Source: Gaeumannomyces sp. JS-464
Lineage: Eukaryota > Ascomycota > Sordariomycetes > Magnaporthales > Magnaporthaceae
Reading direction: 5' to 3'
Assembly: GCA_002197995.1 (NCBI GenBank)
Contig: NGZR01000002.1
Location: forward strand, 6,758,001-6,822,000
DNA length: 64,000 bases
Below, one piece after another: positions 1-11,900 of the stretch. How positions within the stretch are numbered: the first letter of the stretch is position 1; each line of letters opens with the position of its first letter. Below the pieces are notes generated by a model, which worked only from the letters and a program-made list of their open reading frames with translations, did no database searches and was not told where the DNA came from. A program made the translations under genes and the position numbers.

Positions 1-347
1 ATCGCTGCCTGGATCCCCTGCGTCCCTACAACATTTGCGTTTTGCATCGCGGATCTATGAGCAAGCGCTTTCTGAGCTTGCCTGGAGACCGGCAAACGGT
101 GCGACCGCCTCCGCTCGAAGCGCGCAACGGCACGACCTAAGTCCCCGGACAGAAGAGGGTTCGATCCGATTCGCATTCATCGCATCCATCTCGCTACATA
201 CGCCAGTGATTCCCGGACATACCCTATCTGACACGCGAAACCCCCGAGCTTCGAAGGCTCGAGAACCTGCGCTCGCCGCCTCGTTCGTTCGCTCTTTTCC
301 AAGCCGTTGCCGACGCAGACGACGCCAAACGGCGCCCACCAGAAAAC
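1..347. other. Upstream region of the PRP4 kinase gene
   Basis: GC-rich sequence before the first supported ATG at 348. It has no recognisable coding similarity on either strand, so it is most simply promoter and 5' leader. No convincing TATA box was seen. Confidence 0.5.
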
Positions 348-3300
348 ATGGTTTCCTCATCCAGTTCCGATGAAGGCGAGATCGCCGATAAAGGAGGTCA
401 TGATGTGAAGACATCTACTTTGCCGCATCGTGAGGGAGGCGGTGTTGACCGTTCCAACAGAGACCGCGGCCCCCGCTCGCGTTCACCCGACTACGCCCCG
501 TCGAGCTACCGATCCGGCTCCCCGCGCGGCTCCAAGCGTGCGCGCGACGACCGCGATTACCACCATGGCGGCTCGAGGAACGGCTTCGACCGCGACCCGC
601 GACGGTTCCGCGTCCACTACGAAGGCTCGGGCTCGTCATCGCGCCACCAGCCTCGCGGCCGCGGCGGCTACCAGGACCTAGACCGTCCCGAAGGCGCCCA
701 TGACGACCGCGACTTCCGCTACGACGACTGTGATAATGACAGGTACCCGACAGCAAACGCGCACGCGACCGCAGCAGATCGCCCTACGACCGTCGCGTGG
801 TGATAGGGGACGGCGCGACGACAGGGGATCCGGGCGCTGGGAGGACGGCCGTCGCGATCAGCGACGCCAGAATGGCTGGGATCAGGCTGAGTCTCACAAG
901 TATAGTGCCCACTATGACAGACAGTCACGGGATGATACCATGTCCAAGCGGGCCCCTGTGACTGGTCACAGTCACCTCCAAAAGGTCGAGGCTAAATCTG
1001 GTCAAGGTTCTGCGGATAAGCACGGCAGCCAGCCGTCAGAGAGCCCTGCGGAGTACGTTACTCTGTGTCCCGCCAAGATGCCCCGTGGAATTGCGCCCGC
1101 TAACCGTTTCCCGCCCGGCTGCAGGAAAGAAGCCAAAGCAGAGCAAGACAGGCTGGACAACTGGGAGCCGGAGCAGGCGTTCGACGAAGAAGCCGAGATC
1201 GAGCGTCGGCGACGTAGGCGCGAGGAGCTGCTTCGTAAGTCTCGAGGCTCGACCCCGTTGCAGCCACAGCTCCTTGCTCTGCAGACCGAGAAGACGGCCT
1301 CGAGCACGCCCGGATCGGCCCACCTCAACACGCCCCTCAGGACCGAGGTCGGCACACCTCTCTCCGGTAAGCAAGACCCGGTTCTGATAGTCCCCATCCA
1401 TGCAATAGCTGGGCTAACTGGAATAGGTGCTGTCTCCCCTACCATGTCTCCGGCCCTGGCCAGGACGCCGGCACACCCGACGCCCTCGAGCATATCACTG
1501 AACAGGACCTCATGAACACGCACGGCAAGGCCAAGTCTGCTGAGGAGGACGGCCCGTCTGCAGCTGACTATGACCCCACTGTGGATATGCAGGAGGACGG
1601 GCGTCGTGATGAGATGCGGCATGGAAACGTTGGCCTGCATGGAGAAGGACCTGATGCTCAGCTCGAATCAGCTCTTCCCGACGGCGTGGCGGCCGGGCAG
1701 GCCCAGGACGCCGAGCAGGCCAATGCGGACGAGGATGATGACGACTTTGACATGTTCAACGATCCTGTTGAGAGGTATGTTCCACCCAAGAAGGCAGCCG
1801 CTGCGGCGGACGAGGAGGCGGCGCCGCAGCTCGCCAACGGCGGCGGCATCCTCGAAGGCGACGACAAGGATGGATACTACAAGATCAGGCCGGCGAAATT
1901 CTCGACGGGCGGTACCAGCTCCAGTCGGCACTGGGACGGGGCATGTTCTCCGGGGTGGCGCGGGCCTTGGACACGACGACCAAGAAGCTGGTGGCCATCA
2001 AGATCATGCGCAACAACGACGCGCTGCGCAAGGGCGGCTTCACCGAGATTGCGATCCTGCAGAAGCTCAACGAGGCAGACCCGGAGGGCCGCAAGCACAT
2101 TGTCAAGTTCGAGAGGGCGTTCGAGTACAAGGGTCACCTGTGCATGGCCTTTGAGAACCTGTCGCTCAACCTGAGGGAGGTGCTCAAGAAGTTTGGAAAC
2201 AACGTGGGCATCAACCTGAGGGGCGTGCGCGCGTACGCCTACCAGATCTTTGTTGCGCTGGGCCACATGCGCAAGTGCAGCATCATCCACGCCGACCTGA
2301 AGCCTGACAACATCTTGGTAAGTCGGACGGTTCAGAGACGCATGAGTGGGTTGGGATCATGAGCTAACCTTGGACGGCTTTTCCCCTTTGCTGCAGGTCA
2401 ATGAGCAGCGCAATATGCTCAAGATCTGCGACCTGGGCACGGCCATCGACAGATCAGACGCGGCAACAGCGCACAACGAGATCACGCCGTACCTGGTCAG
2501 CCGATTCTACCGCGCGCCCGAGATCATCCTGGGGATACCTTACGATTACGCGGCCGACATGTGGTCGATCGGCTGCACGCTGTACGAGATGTACACGGGT
2601 AAGATTCTGTTCACGGGCGATAGCAACAACCAGATGCTGCGGGCCATCATGGAGGTGCGCGGCAAGATGAGCCGGAAGCTGTACCAGCGGGGCGAGCTGT
2701 GGCAGATGCACTTTGACGAGCTCGGCAACTTCAGGAGCTACGAGAGGGACAAGATCCTCGGCAAGGTACGTTGCAGCTGGTGTTTCTTTTTTTTTTTTTT
2801 TTTTTTCGTTTGCTGTCTGGTTTCTTGTCCTCATCGCCCACCCCTCCTTCCTATGCACTCTCTACGGACCTGCGACGCTCCTTTTGCATGGCTTTGCATC
2901 CTGCATGCGTGGGTCCGCCAGAGAAGCGATGGATCCTCGACTCCATCCCGGCCCGGCGTTGCATCGTTTCAAATGCTTGGACTGTTGGCCAATCAAGGTG
3001 GAAATCTATTTTTACACGCCATCCGGTTCGCGCTTCTTTTTTTGGAGCCGCGCGGTAAGCGCCAGGCGACCCACGCAGCGAACAGACAGTGGGGGCCCAT
3101 CTCGCGAGCTCAGGGCTCTGCCCCATTGGCCCTCGGAACCAAGCCATGAGTGAGCCGTCGTTGCTTTCGGCGGCCTTGATCCGGGGCCTCCGAGAAGTTG
3201 GCTTACCCTCCAAGCGGATGGGCCATTCCCTTGGGTCGCGGCCAGGACCCTCGACCCCGACAGGTCATGGTGACGGCCTCACTGCCTGTGGGCCGTGGTC

Positions 3301-3868
3301 GACCGGGTTGTTTCGTGGCAGTAAGGTCGCATCACGTCACTTGCTCTCCCCTCTTTTGGCGGCCCATGATGGCGGCTAGGCTGGCACCACTATTCACCGC
3401 CCCCAAGCTAGTGGAGGCACAACCCCGGATTTCCTCAGCCGCCCTCCTTCCGCCTGTTTCTTACGTGAGGCCTTCCGGGTGGCTCTGCAGAGACCTACCA
3501 GCCGTCCCAACGCCGGCGTTTTTTGCTTCCCCATCTTCTTCACTGCAGACACCACTATCCATACAACAGCTGGTCTCCAAATAGCAAACAATACTCGCAC
3601 TGGCCGGCCCATCCCTTGCTAACTGCCCCATCTCCGACAGTCCACCGTCCGGACCCTGGCCGCCATCAAGCCGACCCGGGATCTGAGGGCCCGCCTGCAG
3701 GCCGCGTCTGCCGGCATGACCGAGGCAGAGTCGAGGGAGTTGAATCTGTTCTACGACCTCCTGGATCGCTGCCTCAATGTCAACCCCGACAAGCGGATCC
3801 TTCCGGCGGATGCGCTCAAGCATCCCTTCTTTACCCTGAAGATGCACACGGCCGGCGGACGACGATAG
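348..3868 (+). CDS. prp4: PRP4-type spliceosomal protein kinase (four exons; four apparent single-base losses)
   Basis: Nuclear dual-specificity kinase of the PRP4/PRPF4B family, which phosphorylates U4/U6.U5 tri-snRNP proteins during spliceosome activation (family knowledge). Exons: 348-1366, 1427-2317, 2397-2765, 3641-3868. Introns start GTAAGC, GTAAGT or GTACGT and end AG; a CTAAC branch point is visible in each. The N-terminal half is Arg/Ser-rich and acidic. The kinase domain follows: glycine loop (GRGMFSG), Lys at 2000-2002, family-typical HAD in place of HRD (2288-2296), DLG in place of DFG (2430-2438), activation segment SRFYRAPE, and a C-terminal lobe ending in KHPFF. The frame breaks near 746-748, 787, 1467-1471 and 1890-1893. 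Each is repaired by one extra base, three of them in C/G runs. Exon total 2507 plus 4 is 837 codons, giving 836 residues. Start chosen because the conserved-looking SSSDEGEI segment follows at once. A real pseudogene is the alternative, but the rest of the kinase is intact. Confidence 0.88.
2766..3640 (+). other. 875-bp intron inside the PRP4 kinase domain
   Basis: The donor GTACGT directly follows the codons for ILGK and the acceptor CCGACAG directly precedes codons for STVRTL, so the kinase reads through without a frame change. A GCTAAC branch-point match lies about 20 bases before the acceptor. The two upstream introns are 60 and 79 bp, so this one is more than ten times longer. It contains a T20 run at 2787-2806 and no coding similarity that I recognise. 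Confidence 0.75.
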
Positions 3869-6800
3869 ACGGTCGACCGTAGCCGATGTGTCTAGGTAGC
3901 GAGCGGGGAAGGTGCGGGGAGGTATGGTGTGGCATGCTGTCAGACCCTGCTTCTGCCTCTAGTGACAATGTTGGAGTTTGATCACCCTATCTCGTGTCTG
4001 CGCTTGCCCCTTTAGTCTGCAGGATGGCGAAGGATGATACGCCATGGCTGCTGGGGTGGCAAAGCAGCCAATATCATCCCATGTTGGTGGGCCCTGTGTA
4101 TATCGGTATGGGCGCTTTTTTTTTTCTTTTTTTTCTAACAACCGTCTCACGCAAGGCGGCAGCGACTAGCGGGCGTTGGCCAAACAATAAGCTAAAGATA
4201 TTGACCATCCCAGGACAGGGTCGCTTTGCATCCCTGCGAAGGTGTGTCGGCTACCACAGCCGCCTGTGCGTGTGATTCATGACATGCCTGACGTTTCTGG
4301 CGCGACAACTAAGGATCGCATTGCATATCCTGTTGGGAGTATTTTGGTGTGCACTGCTCCCATGGAATGGAGGATCTAACCCCCCTCTCCTCCCTCCCCG
4401 CGCCGCTCTAGCCAGCCGGCCTGTTGTTGCCCTGCGTCAGGTGGATGTCTCGCCTGCGCGCGGGACCCCCTTGGCATGACGAGCAACCCGCAAAAACATT
4501 CCAGAGCGCCGTGGGGAAGGGGCGTGTGTGTGTGCGCGAAAATGTGCAGGCTGGCGTCCCAGAATAGAAGGGTGGATGGAGATTAGTGGAGGATGGGAGC
4601 GTGTACTGTTGTTTTGTGGCAGCCTGGTTATTCTGGGCGTGCGGCCGCTATTCCCAACCGACCCCAGGGGGTCTCGTAGTTTCCCTGCTGTGCGCATGGT
4701 GATGCACAGATGGATGAAGGAGGGCGAGCAACCCCGACAAGGGCGTATGTGTGCGTGTGTTGCAGTTCGTGAATGTGATGCCCGCTCAAGCTAGACCAAG
4801 CCAACAAGGCTTTCCAGTCTCGACGTGTTGGCGCTTCGTCGTCCGGTAATCACTCGCACATGGCACGGATCTTGCGTCATGGTCCGGACTTGTCTCTTTC
4901 CAGTGTTTGATTCATCACAAGGGGCGCCCGAAGGCTGGAGTAGGCTTGAGTTTGTGGGACAAGAAAAAAAATAGTAATACATTACGTGCCCTTGGGTGTA
5001 TGGGTCGCGGTGTCCACGAAACTCTGCATCGCCTGCTTGATGGTCACCTTGCTCGTGCCCCTTTTTCGTCTTTCAGCGAGACGTCCTCGGCAAAGGGGCC
5101 TAGAACTGTGGCGAGGCCTCTCGGGAGTCTGGCAATCTCGCCCGCTGAATGTCTGCCTGTCTGTCCGTCTGTCTCTCGGTCACGGCGAGGAATGGGACAG
5201 CCTGCTGCTGCTGCTGCTGTGAAGCGCCACCGCACCACTGATGCATGCGTGGAGGCGTGGCCGTGTAAGACAGAGACAGAACCAAGCCCACGCACACATG
5301 GACCAGGCGAGACTCGCCACCGCATGCCTCCGAAAGACGCCTGATTTGTTTGTCCTTTTTTCCACGCCCGGCTCACCGAGCGGGCGGGCGTCGCTCAGCA
5401 GAGCCTAGTGAAGCAATGAGCGGATTGGGGAAGACGTCAACACGAGGAGAGCTATTGAGCTCATTCCTCCCTCCCCCAGACGTGTCGTTCTTGTTAACAA
5501 CAGTCTTGCTTGTTCTGCCTTGTTGCCTTGTGCCTCCTCAGAACCCGACCTGTCATTTTGTTTTCCTCGGTGGTTTCGCTCAAGCGCTTTGTAACCCGGA
5601 GAACGCTGCTGCGCCCCTTGCCTCTGGTTCTGGGGGGTAATACAAGAGAGTTTGAGGGTAACACGGCTTTGTTTTGGCGGTGACACGACTGTAGATTTCT
5701 GGGGCTGGTAGGTGGCTACCTCTCTCGCTGGCTGGCTGACTGCGTTTCGAGGCTTCCGAGACGGGACGCCGCAGACCAGCCATTGTAAAGCCATGACGCC
5801 GCTCCGGGTTCAACAGTGTACGCGCGGAGACCGCCGTTGGTGGGGATTCTGACTGGCGCCCAGTTCAGGGGGGAGAAGGGCGTGGGCGATGCAGCCGCCG
5901 GGCGTCCTCTCCTGGGATGATGAGGAGAGGACGCGTGTACGCGGTCTCTGATAGGGAGGGACCCCGGGACGGCCGGCCTGGCCAGACTTGCCGGGAAGGC
6001 GTTGATGGGCAACCAACTCAGCCCCCGATCTGCCGCCACGATAATATCACCAGGTTCCCTACGGCACCCATGCGGCGCCTCGGCCAGGTAGGAAACGCCT
6101 TGCTGGGAGCGGAATGGTTGGCAAATCCATCACCGTTGGAGCACAGGGCGGCTATCGGATTCGCCCGGTCTGCTCGTTGGTGGCCTATGAGGCCCATGCC
6201 CGACCATCATCCGAGCCCCCTGTGGTTCCCCTATTCTCGGACTCCAGACTCTCGGTTGACGAGGGGCATGGGAATAGAGGCACAGGCAGGCGGCGTGCAA
6301 CCTCTGAGGGCACAGGGCTGGTGCCCATGACCCGCGGGCATGTGTACAAGAGAGCTGCGGGCGGGCAACTGTTTGCTGGACGTCAAGGCGCTGTCACGAG
6401 AAAGGGGCCGGGCAGGCTGCAAAGATGTGAGAGGGTGGTGTGCGAGGGCGCGCTTTGCGGTATACGCCCGCCATCTCCCGTTTACGGCCAAGATTCCCGG
6501 TGTCCTACAGTCCCCATCTTCCCTCCTGGAGTCGTGCTGGCAAGCCGTACTAGGTTTCCTCGACCTAGGTGCGCCATGTCATGTCCTCTGCTTGCAACTC
6601 TGGCCAAAGACCTGCCTTCTCCTCGCACAGGCGCGGCGTTGCTATCCAGGGATAAGCTTCATATATCCGGAATTCCTGTCTTTTTTTTTCGCCCTCCTCT
6701 CACGCACAACACAGCTCTCAAAGTGCGCGCGCAAGATGAAACCGCAGTCCCGAAAATTCTCTTCCTCTACCTCTGCTCGGCAGGAGACCGAGAGCGAATA

Positions 6801-8592
6801 GCGAAAAAGAAAAACACCGGGCGAGCGGGAACGCGCAGGCGGGCAGGGTTGCCGCTGAGAAACGTGACGGGCACACGGCAGTGCCACCCGGATCCGTGAC
6901 TGTGTCGCTGCCCGCCTCCAGCTGCCGTTTTTCTCTTCTTCTTCGCCCCCTGTGGTTTTTTCTTTGTTCACGCGCCCGTGACACCCGACACCTGCTTTCC
7001 TCTCCTGCACGTCCATCCCAGAAGAGCAAGGCGCACAGAGGGCAAGAAGTACACGCGTCCACGGTGTCGCTAGCCGTCCGGTGCTGACGGGTGTTTCGGG
7101 GAAAGAAGGTGGAGGCGTAGGCCGGGTGTCGAGAGAAAAAGAAGAGAAAAAAAACGGCCCCCTTGGCTTTCTTCACGCCCGGTCCCCGATCCCCCGGCCC
7201 TCCCCAAGCTGGTAGCACGGTTTATTCGTTGTTTCCCTCCGTACCCGAGGGCAGGTTGCATACGGAAACCTGGGGAAATGGCCGGCAGCTATCTCCCGGC
7301 CAGAACGTATGTTTTTTCCCCCCTAGGCTCGAAGCAAGGACAGCGGTCTCGGCCAGCCGACTGTGCAGGCAGCCGGCCCCTCTCGCCGACATGCGTCGCC
7401 AGGCGAAGGGCGCGGAGATACTCAAAAAAGCACCCATCGAGCCACCCGCCGCGGCGAGCTTCCCTTAGAGGAATCCCGGGAACGGCGTGTCTGGGGAACG
7501 GGCGGGATGCCGGATGGGAGCTCGTCAAGTGATTCCTTTCGTCTTGGCTTGTCCTGCCCCTGAAAGCTTGGTGAGAAGAAGAAGAAAAACGACGAAAAAG
7601 AAATCACACCACTCTGACAAGAAATGGCCCGGCTATCGGATCCCCGTCCCCGCGCCTGTGGGGTATAACGAACAGCAGATCTAAGAAGAAATAAAAATGT
7701 CTCGCAAACCCGTGATGGGAACTTGTGAATGCGCATCGTCATTGGTGTGAAGCACTTTATGTACGGTAAATACAGTTGTATGGCCATGATGTCGTCACGA
7801 TAGTGGGCAGATATCTACGTTATGGGAGAGGGAGCCCCCTGGCTGCGGAGACGGCAAGGATCGCACGCAGGTAGCCACCGATCGGATAGCTTGCCCGACA
7901 TCTCATCAAAAACGATGGGGAAAATCGCCGCGACGGGGGAAGAAAGGGGGGTGGAGGGGCCACGCGCAAACCGAGTCGGCCCACGCGCCGAGCGGAGAGC
8001 CCCAAAAACTCGGCGATGTCCCCCGGTGCCTGTGACTCGAATGTGGCCTGACGGGCGGCCGAGCGAGGCTTTTCGCGGCGGGTTAGGCTTTTGACCTATG
8101 AAGTTGTAGCTGGCCGGGTGGTTGGAGACAGTCGACACTAGTCCCGCTAGCAATCAGGAGATACGTCTGCCGGCACTCGATGTTGTGCACGACTCTTCTT
8201 TTCGGACGTCAACAGACAGCGCTAGGTAGGCTCTAGACGGAGCCAAAAAAGGGGGTCCCCCGGATTACAGGCTCGCATCGAGATGGCATCCTCATCGAGA
8301 TGGGCAACATGCACGCCCGCGTCTCAAGCGAGGTTCAGTTAGTTCCGTGGCACCACACATTCACCCGGGTGCGGCCACCTGTTTCTCCCTGTCCCTTTGG
8401 ACTACCGGGAATGTGGTCCGGACGAGAGGGATAAACGCGCTTGTGCCGCTAACTCACACTACCCACAAAGCCGTCAGGCCGGCGCTGGCTGCATCGCGTT
8501 TTGGCGGCGTTTAGACTCGAGATGGCACAGTAAGCCATCCATACGGAACCATACCATGCCAAGCTGATGGTTCGGCGGCGGTGGTAGTGGCA

Positions 8593-8613
8593 GTGGTGGT
8601 GGTGGTGGTGGTG
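8593..8613. repeat. (GTG)n microsatellite
   Basis: An uninterrupted run of GTG/GGT triplets, preceded by imperfect GTGGTAGTGGCAG units. It lies in gene-free sequence. Confidence 0.9.
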
Positions 8614-8914
8614 TTTGGGTTGGATCCGAGATGCCAGCTTCGCTGTCTCGCATCTTCTCTCACGCACCTCCGGGAGTGATGACATAGCAAGTGGAATTAA
8701 GAATCAATAGGCCATATGCCGAAGGGTGGTGAACTGCGCCGTAGTGCCGCATTTGCCTTGCCCCAGCGCGAGCGCTCCCACTACCCTCCCTCGACGCAAA
8801 AGCAGCCAGGCGGCGTAGCGATAGTGCTGTGCCTCCCACACTCGTGAGCGTACCCGCCGCCCAACCTATGGCATTCCATCTGCGCCGGGGTCCCGAACGG
8901 CCTAAAGTGGTCTA

Positions 8915-8936
8915 TGTATGTATGTACATACATACA
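8915..8936. repeat. 22-bp perfect palindrome of TGTA units
   Basis: TGTATGTATGT is followed at once by its exact reverse complement ACATACATACA, with no loop. It may form a cruciform or simply reflect a TGTA microsatellite meeting its complement. It lies in gene-free sequence, so no role is assigned. Confidence 0.85.
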
Positions 8937-11900
8937 GCCCCCAATGCTACATTTTGTGACGCCCGCAGTATGCAGTAATATGACGGGCGGCTGGGCGGCT
9001 AGCGTGGTTGTGATGGTTGTTTGGTTTCCTCGGGATACTGGAAATATTGGAGTGCTTTTTTTTTGGGAAGCGGGAAGGAATGAGATGTGTGTAAAAAAGG
9101 AGACGGGCGAAAAGTGAGCGGGAGTCACAGACATGGTAAAACCCGCACTGCAGCCGGGTGCCGGCGAGGGGCACAGCGTACAGAAGGAGAAGCAAGGAGG
9201 CAAAAAGCGAAGGAATGGAATATCACACAGTGAGGGAGCCAAGCGGCGTCGTGATAACACTCCCCGGCAGGAGTAGACGAGAGTTCGGGACTAGACTAGG
9301 CCATCACATCACAGCGGGTTGATATTGCTAACTAGGCCCGGCTAATATTGTCGACTAGTCGCGGAGGGCGTGTAAGTAGTCGGAAAGTGCAAGACGGAGA
9401 CCGAGCGTGCTTCAGCCCGAAGCCGTGGTGTTGGTGGAATCGTGGAAGCCCCAGGAGGCCCTAGCCATGCGGTGATATCGCCACGATCATCACGGCACAT
9501 CAACACAGAGCCGTCATATGTTTGCATAGTGGAGCGACTTTTAGAAAGCGCATTGGTCCGTCAGCCCCATTTGGTTTGGGGCGACGTGAGGAGGAGGGGG
9601 ACCGCATCGCAGGCCGGTGATTGGTGCGACAGACACGCAGCACACAGTCCTGTCATCTGTCGAATGCCATCATCCAGCGACGATCACTTTTATGTGCTGT
9701 CGTTGCACATGCGCATTTCCGCTTGCACGACATCAGGGCTGCTGCGCACAGTAGGGCACCGGGCTGATCGCCGGACCACGGACAGATCATCCAGTCGAGC
9801 TTTGAACGAAACGGCCCCTGAAAGCGGATGGGGCGTGAATCCTTGACTTGAACTGATGACAGCCCAGTTTGTGTCCGGAAATACGCCCACATGGCTTCCG
9901 TCTGATATTGGATGAGATGATGAGTGGGAAGAAAAAAAAACGACTAGACTAGAATATGTGACGAGTGAGCGCGCGTGCTTGTCCACCAGTTGCAGGTGTA
10001 TCGCCCATGCCTATGGATCATGACTACTCGCTGCGTGTTTCCAGACGACCAGGCGGAGCTAGCAACAGCAGCCGACGGGGAAGGCTGGCCGGCATCCACG
10101 GCTGGCTGGGGCTGTGTGCGATGGCTTCACGGGCAGAACCAAAACTCCGAGCTTGCCTTGGCTGCAGGCCGTATCCTGCCACTGTTTTACGGCATCAACG
10201 GCATGTGCATCATGGCAAAACAGCAAAACAGGGCGCGGGCGGGACACCTCAACGCGGGGTGCGCGAACCTCTATTACGCAAGCAGGGTCTGCCCATCGAC
10301 GATGGCGGTGGCAGTGCAGTGAGGGCAGGACAACAGCAGCAGACTCAGCGCAGAGCACACACACGCCCCTCCTCTGTTTCGCCACCTCCGCCGTCTTTTT
10401 GCTGCAGCATGCAGAAATGGCCTTGATCCCCATTCTTCCATGGAATCCCATGGCAAGCAAGAAAAAACAGGGGCCCGCCTCTCTCCGCACCGCCAGCACC
10501 AGGATTCAGGAAAAAAAGAGACGCGCGGGTATGTCGAGGCGGAGTCTCTAATGCGTCGATCATCTATCATGGTTCACCCTGGTTGGACAATGTCGGGAAC
10601 GGATCGTCCGCATCAATGACGCTACTCCAAGGAACTGCGCAACAAAACATAAAGCTTTTGTACCCTTATTTTTTTTTCTTTTTCTTCTTGCCAAACCCCC
10701 TCGCCGATCCTGTTTCGGTGGAGCTCCATGTTGAGGAGTTTGCCAAGACAAGGCTCGAGCTTCAGGCGCGAGGGAATTGAAGTGGGCAGATTCAGATGCG
10801 TGAATGCGTGGAGATGGGGAATGCCCGCCTGCCTCGACCTCGACAGGCGTGTCAAAATTTTCTCGCTTGCGCAAAAGGTGAGTTCAAGATCTTGGATTCC
10901 TGACGGGGAAGGTGGGATTCGCTTGTCTGAGGGAAATCGGGCCTGCCGCCTGTCATTCGAACGCCCCATCTTTCTAGGCCCGTGGTGGGCGATGAATATC
11001 CCGAAACCATTAATCCTCAGGGGTTTGTTTGTTGACTTGAGATCGAGTGAAATTGAGTGTTCTTGTCCGCTGTCGCCGTCACTGCCGTCGTCTCGCAACA
11101 AGGCGGCCTTGCCTGTCTATGTCTGGTCCGACGGCAGGCCCAGCACGGTAACACAAGGCGGCGGCTTAGCATGAACATCGATGGGTCGTGATTGCCTAGG
11201 TCTCGTTTGAGGAATGTTGCGGGAGTGTGCAGGGCGGCCCAGGGGTGATCAGACCAAAGGTCCATCCGAGCTTTCTTGTGACGTTCCGAGCTGGGTATCC
11301 CGGCCACTCACTTTTGCCGCCCCTGAAGCGAGTGGTCAGCAAATGCAGCATGCGCTTCCTGAACGGCCTCGTGAATGTGGTGTTTGTGGCATTTATCAGC
11401 CGGTTATTGGCTACGAGAGGTCATGATGGTGGAGCAGAGAACAGACATGGAATATGAGCAGAAGACAGATTGGCCTGGAACAGGCACCAGGAGACAACGC
11501 TACTGCTCCTACTACGACGTACACCGCCCAGACTCCTGGGAGACCGTGCAAGACAAGCGCATGCGTCATAACCACACGAGACAACAGGCAGGAACGTGCC
11601 AGCGGCATGGGAAAACCAACAACTTGAGCCCAGCCCGTCGGGGTCTTTTGTGTTCACGGTCATGCGGGATAGCCAAGCAAGCGCCGGGACGGAAAGCCAG
11701 AGGTGATCAACGGGAGGAGGAGGCGTCTGTGCAACGGACCTCGTTTCCAAAGTCTTGATCTTCGAAGCTGCGCGCTCGGCGCAAACAGCCCACATGACCC
11801 AGGGCGTGGACGACCTTGTTTGGCTTGTTGCTGATCCAGCCAGGCGTCACAGAAAGATGGGGTGAGATTTGATGCATCTCGGCTGCTTTTGCCGCTGCGA

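Noticed and set aside
731..775. A very short intron that would reconcile the PRP4 reading frames
   Set aside because: The only GT..AG pairs give 32-35 bp, below the usual minimum for fungal introns, and would remove a conserved-looking RS segment.
6114..6899. 261-codon plus-strand open frame
   Set aside because: No recognisable motif, no splice context, and competing open frames on the other strand.
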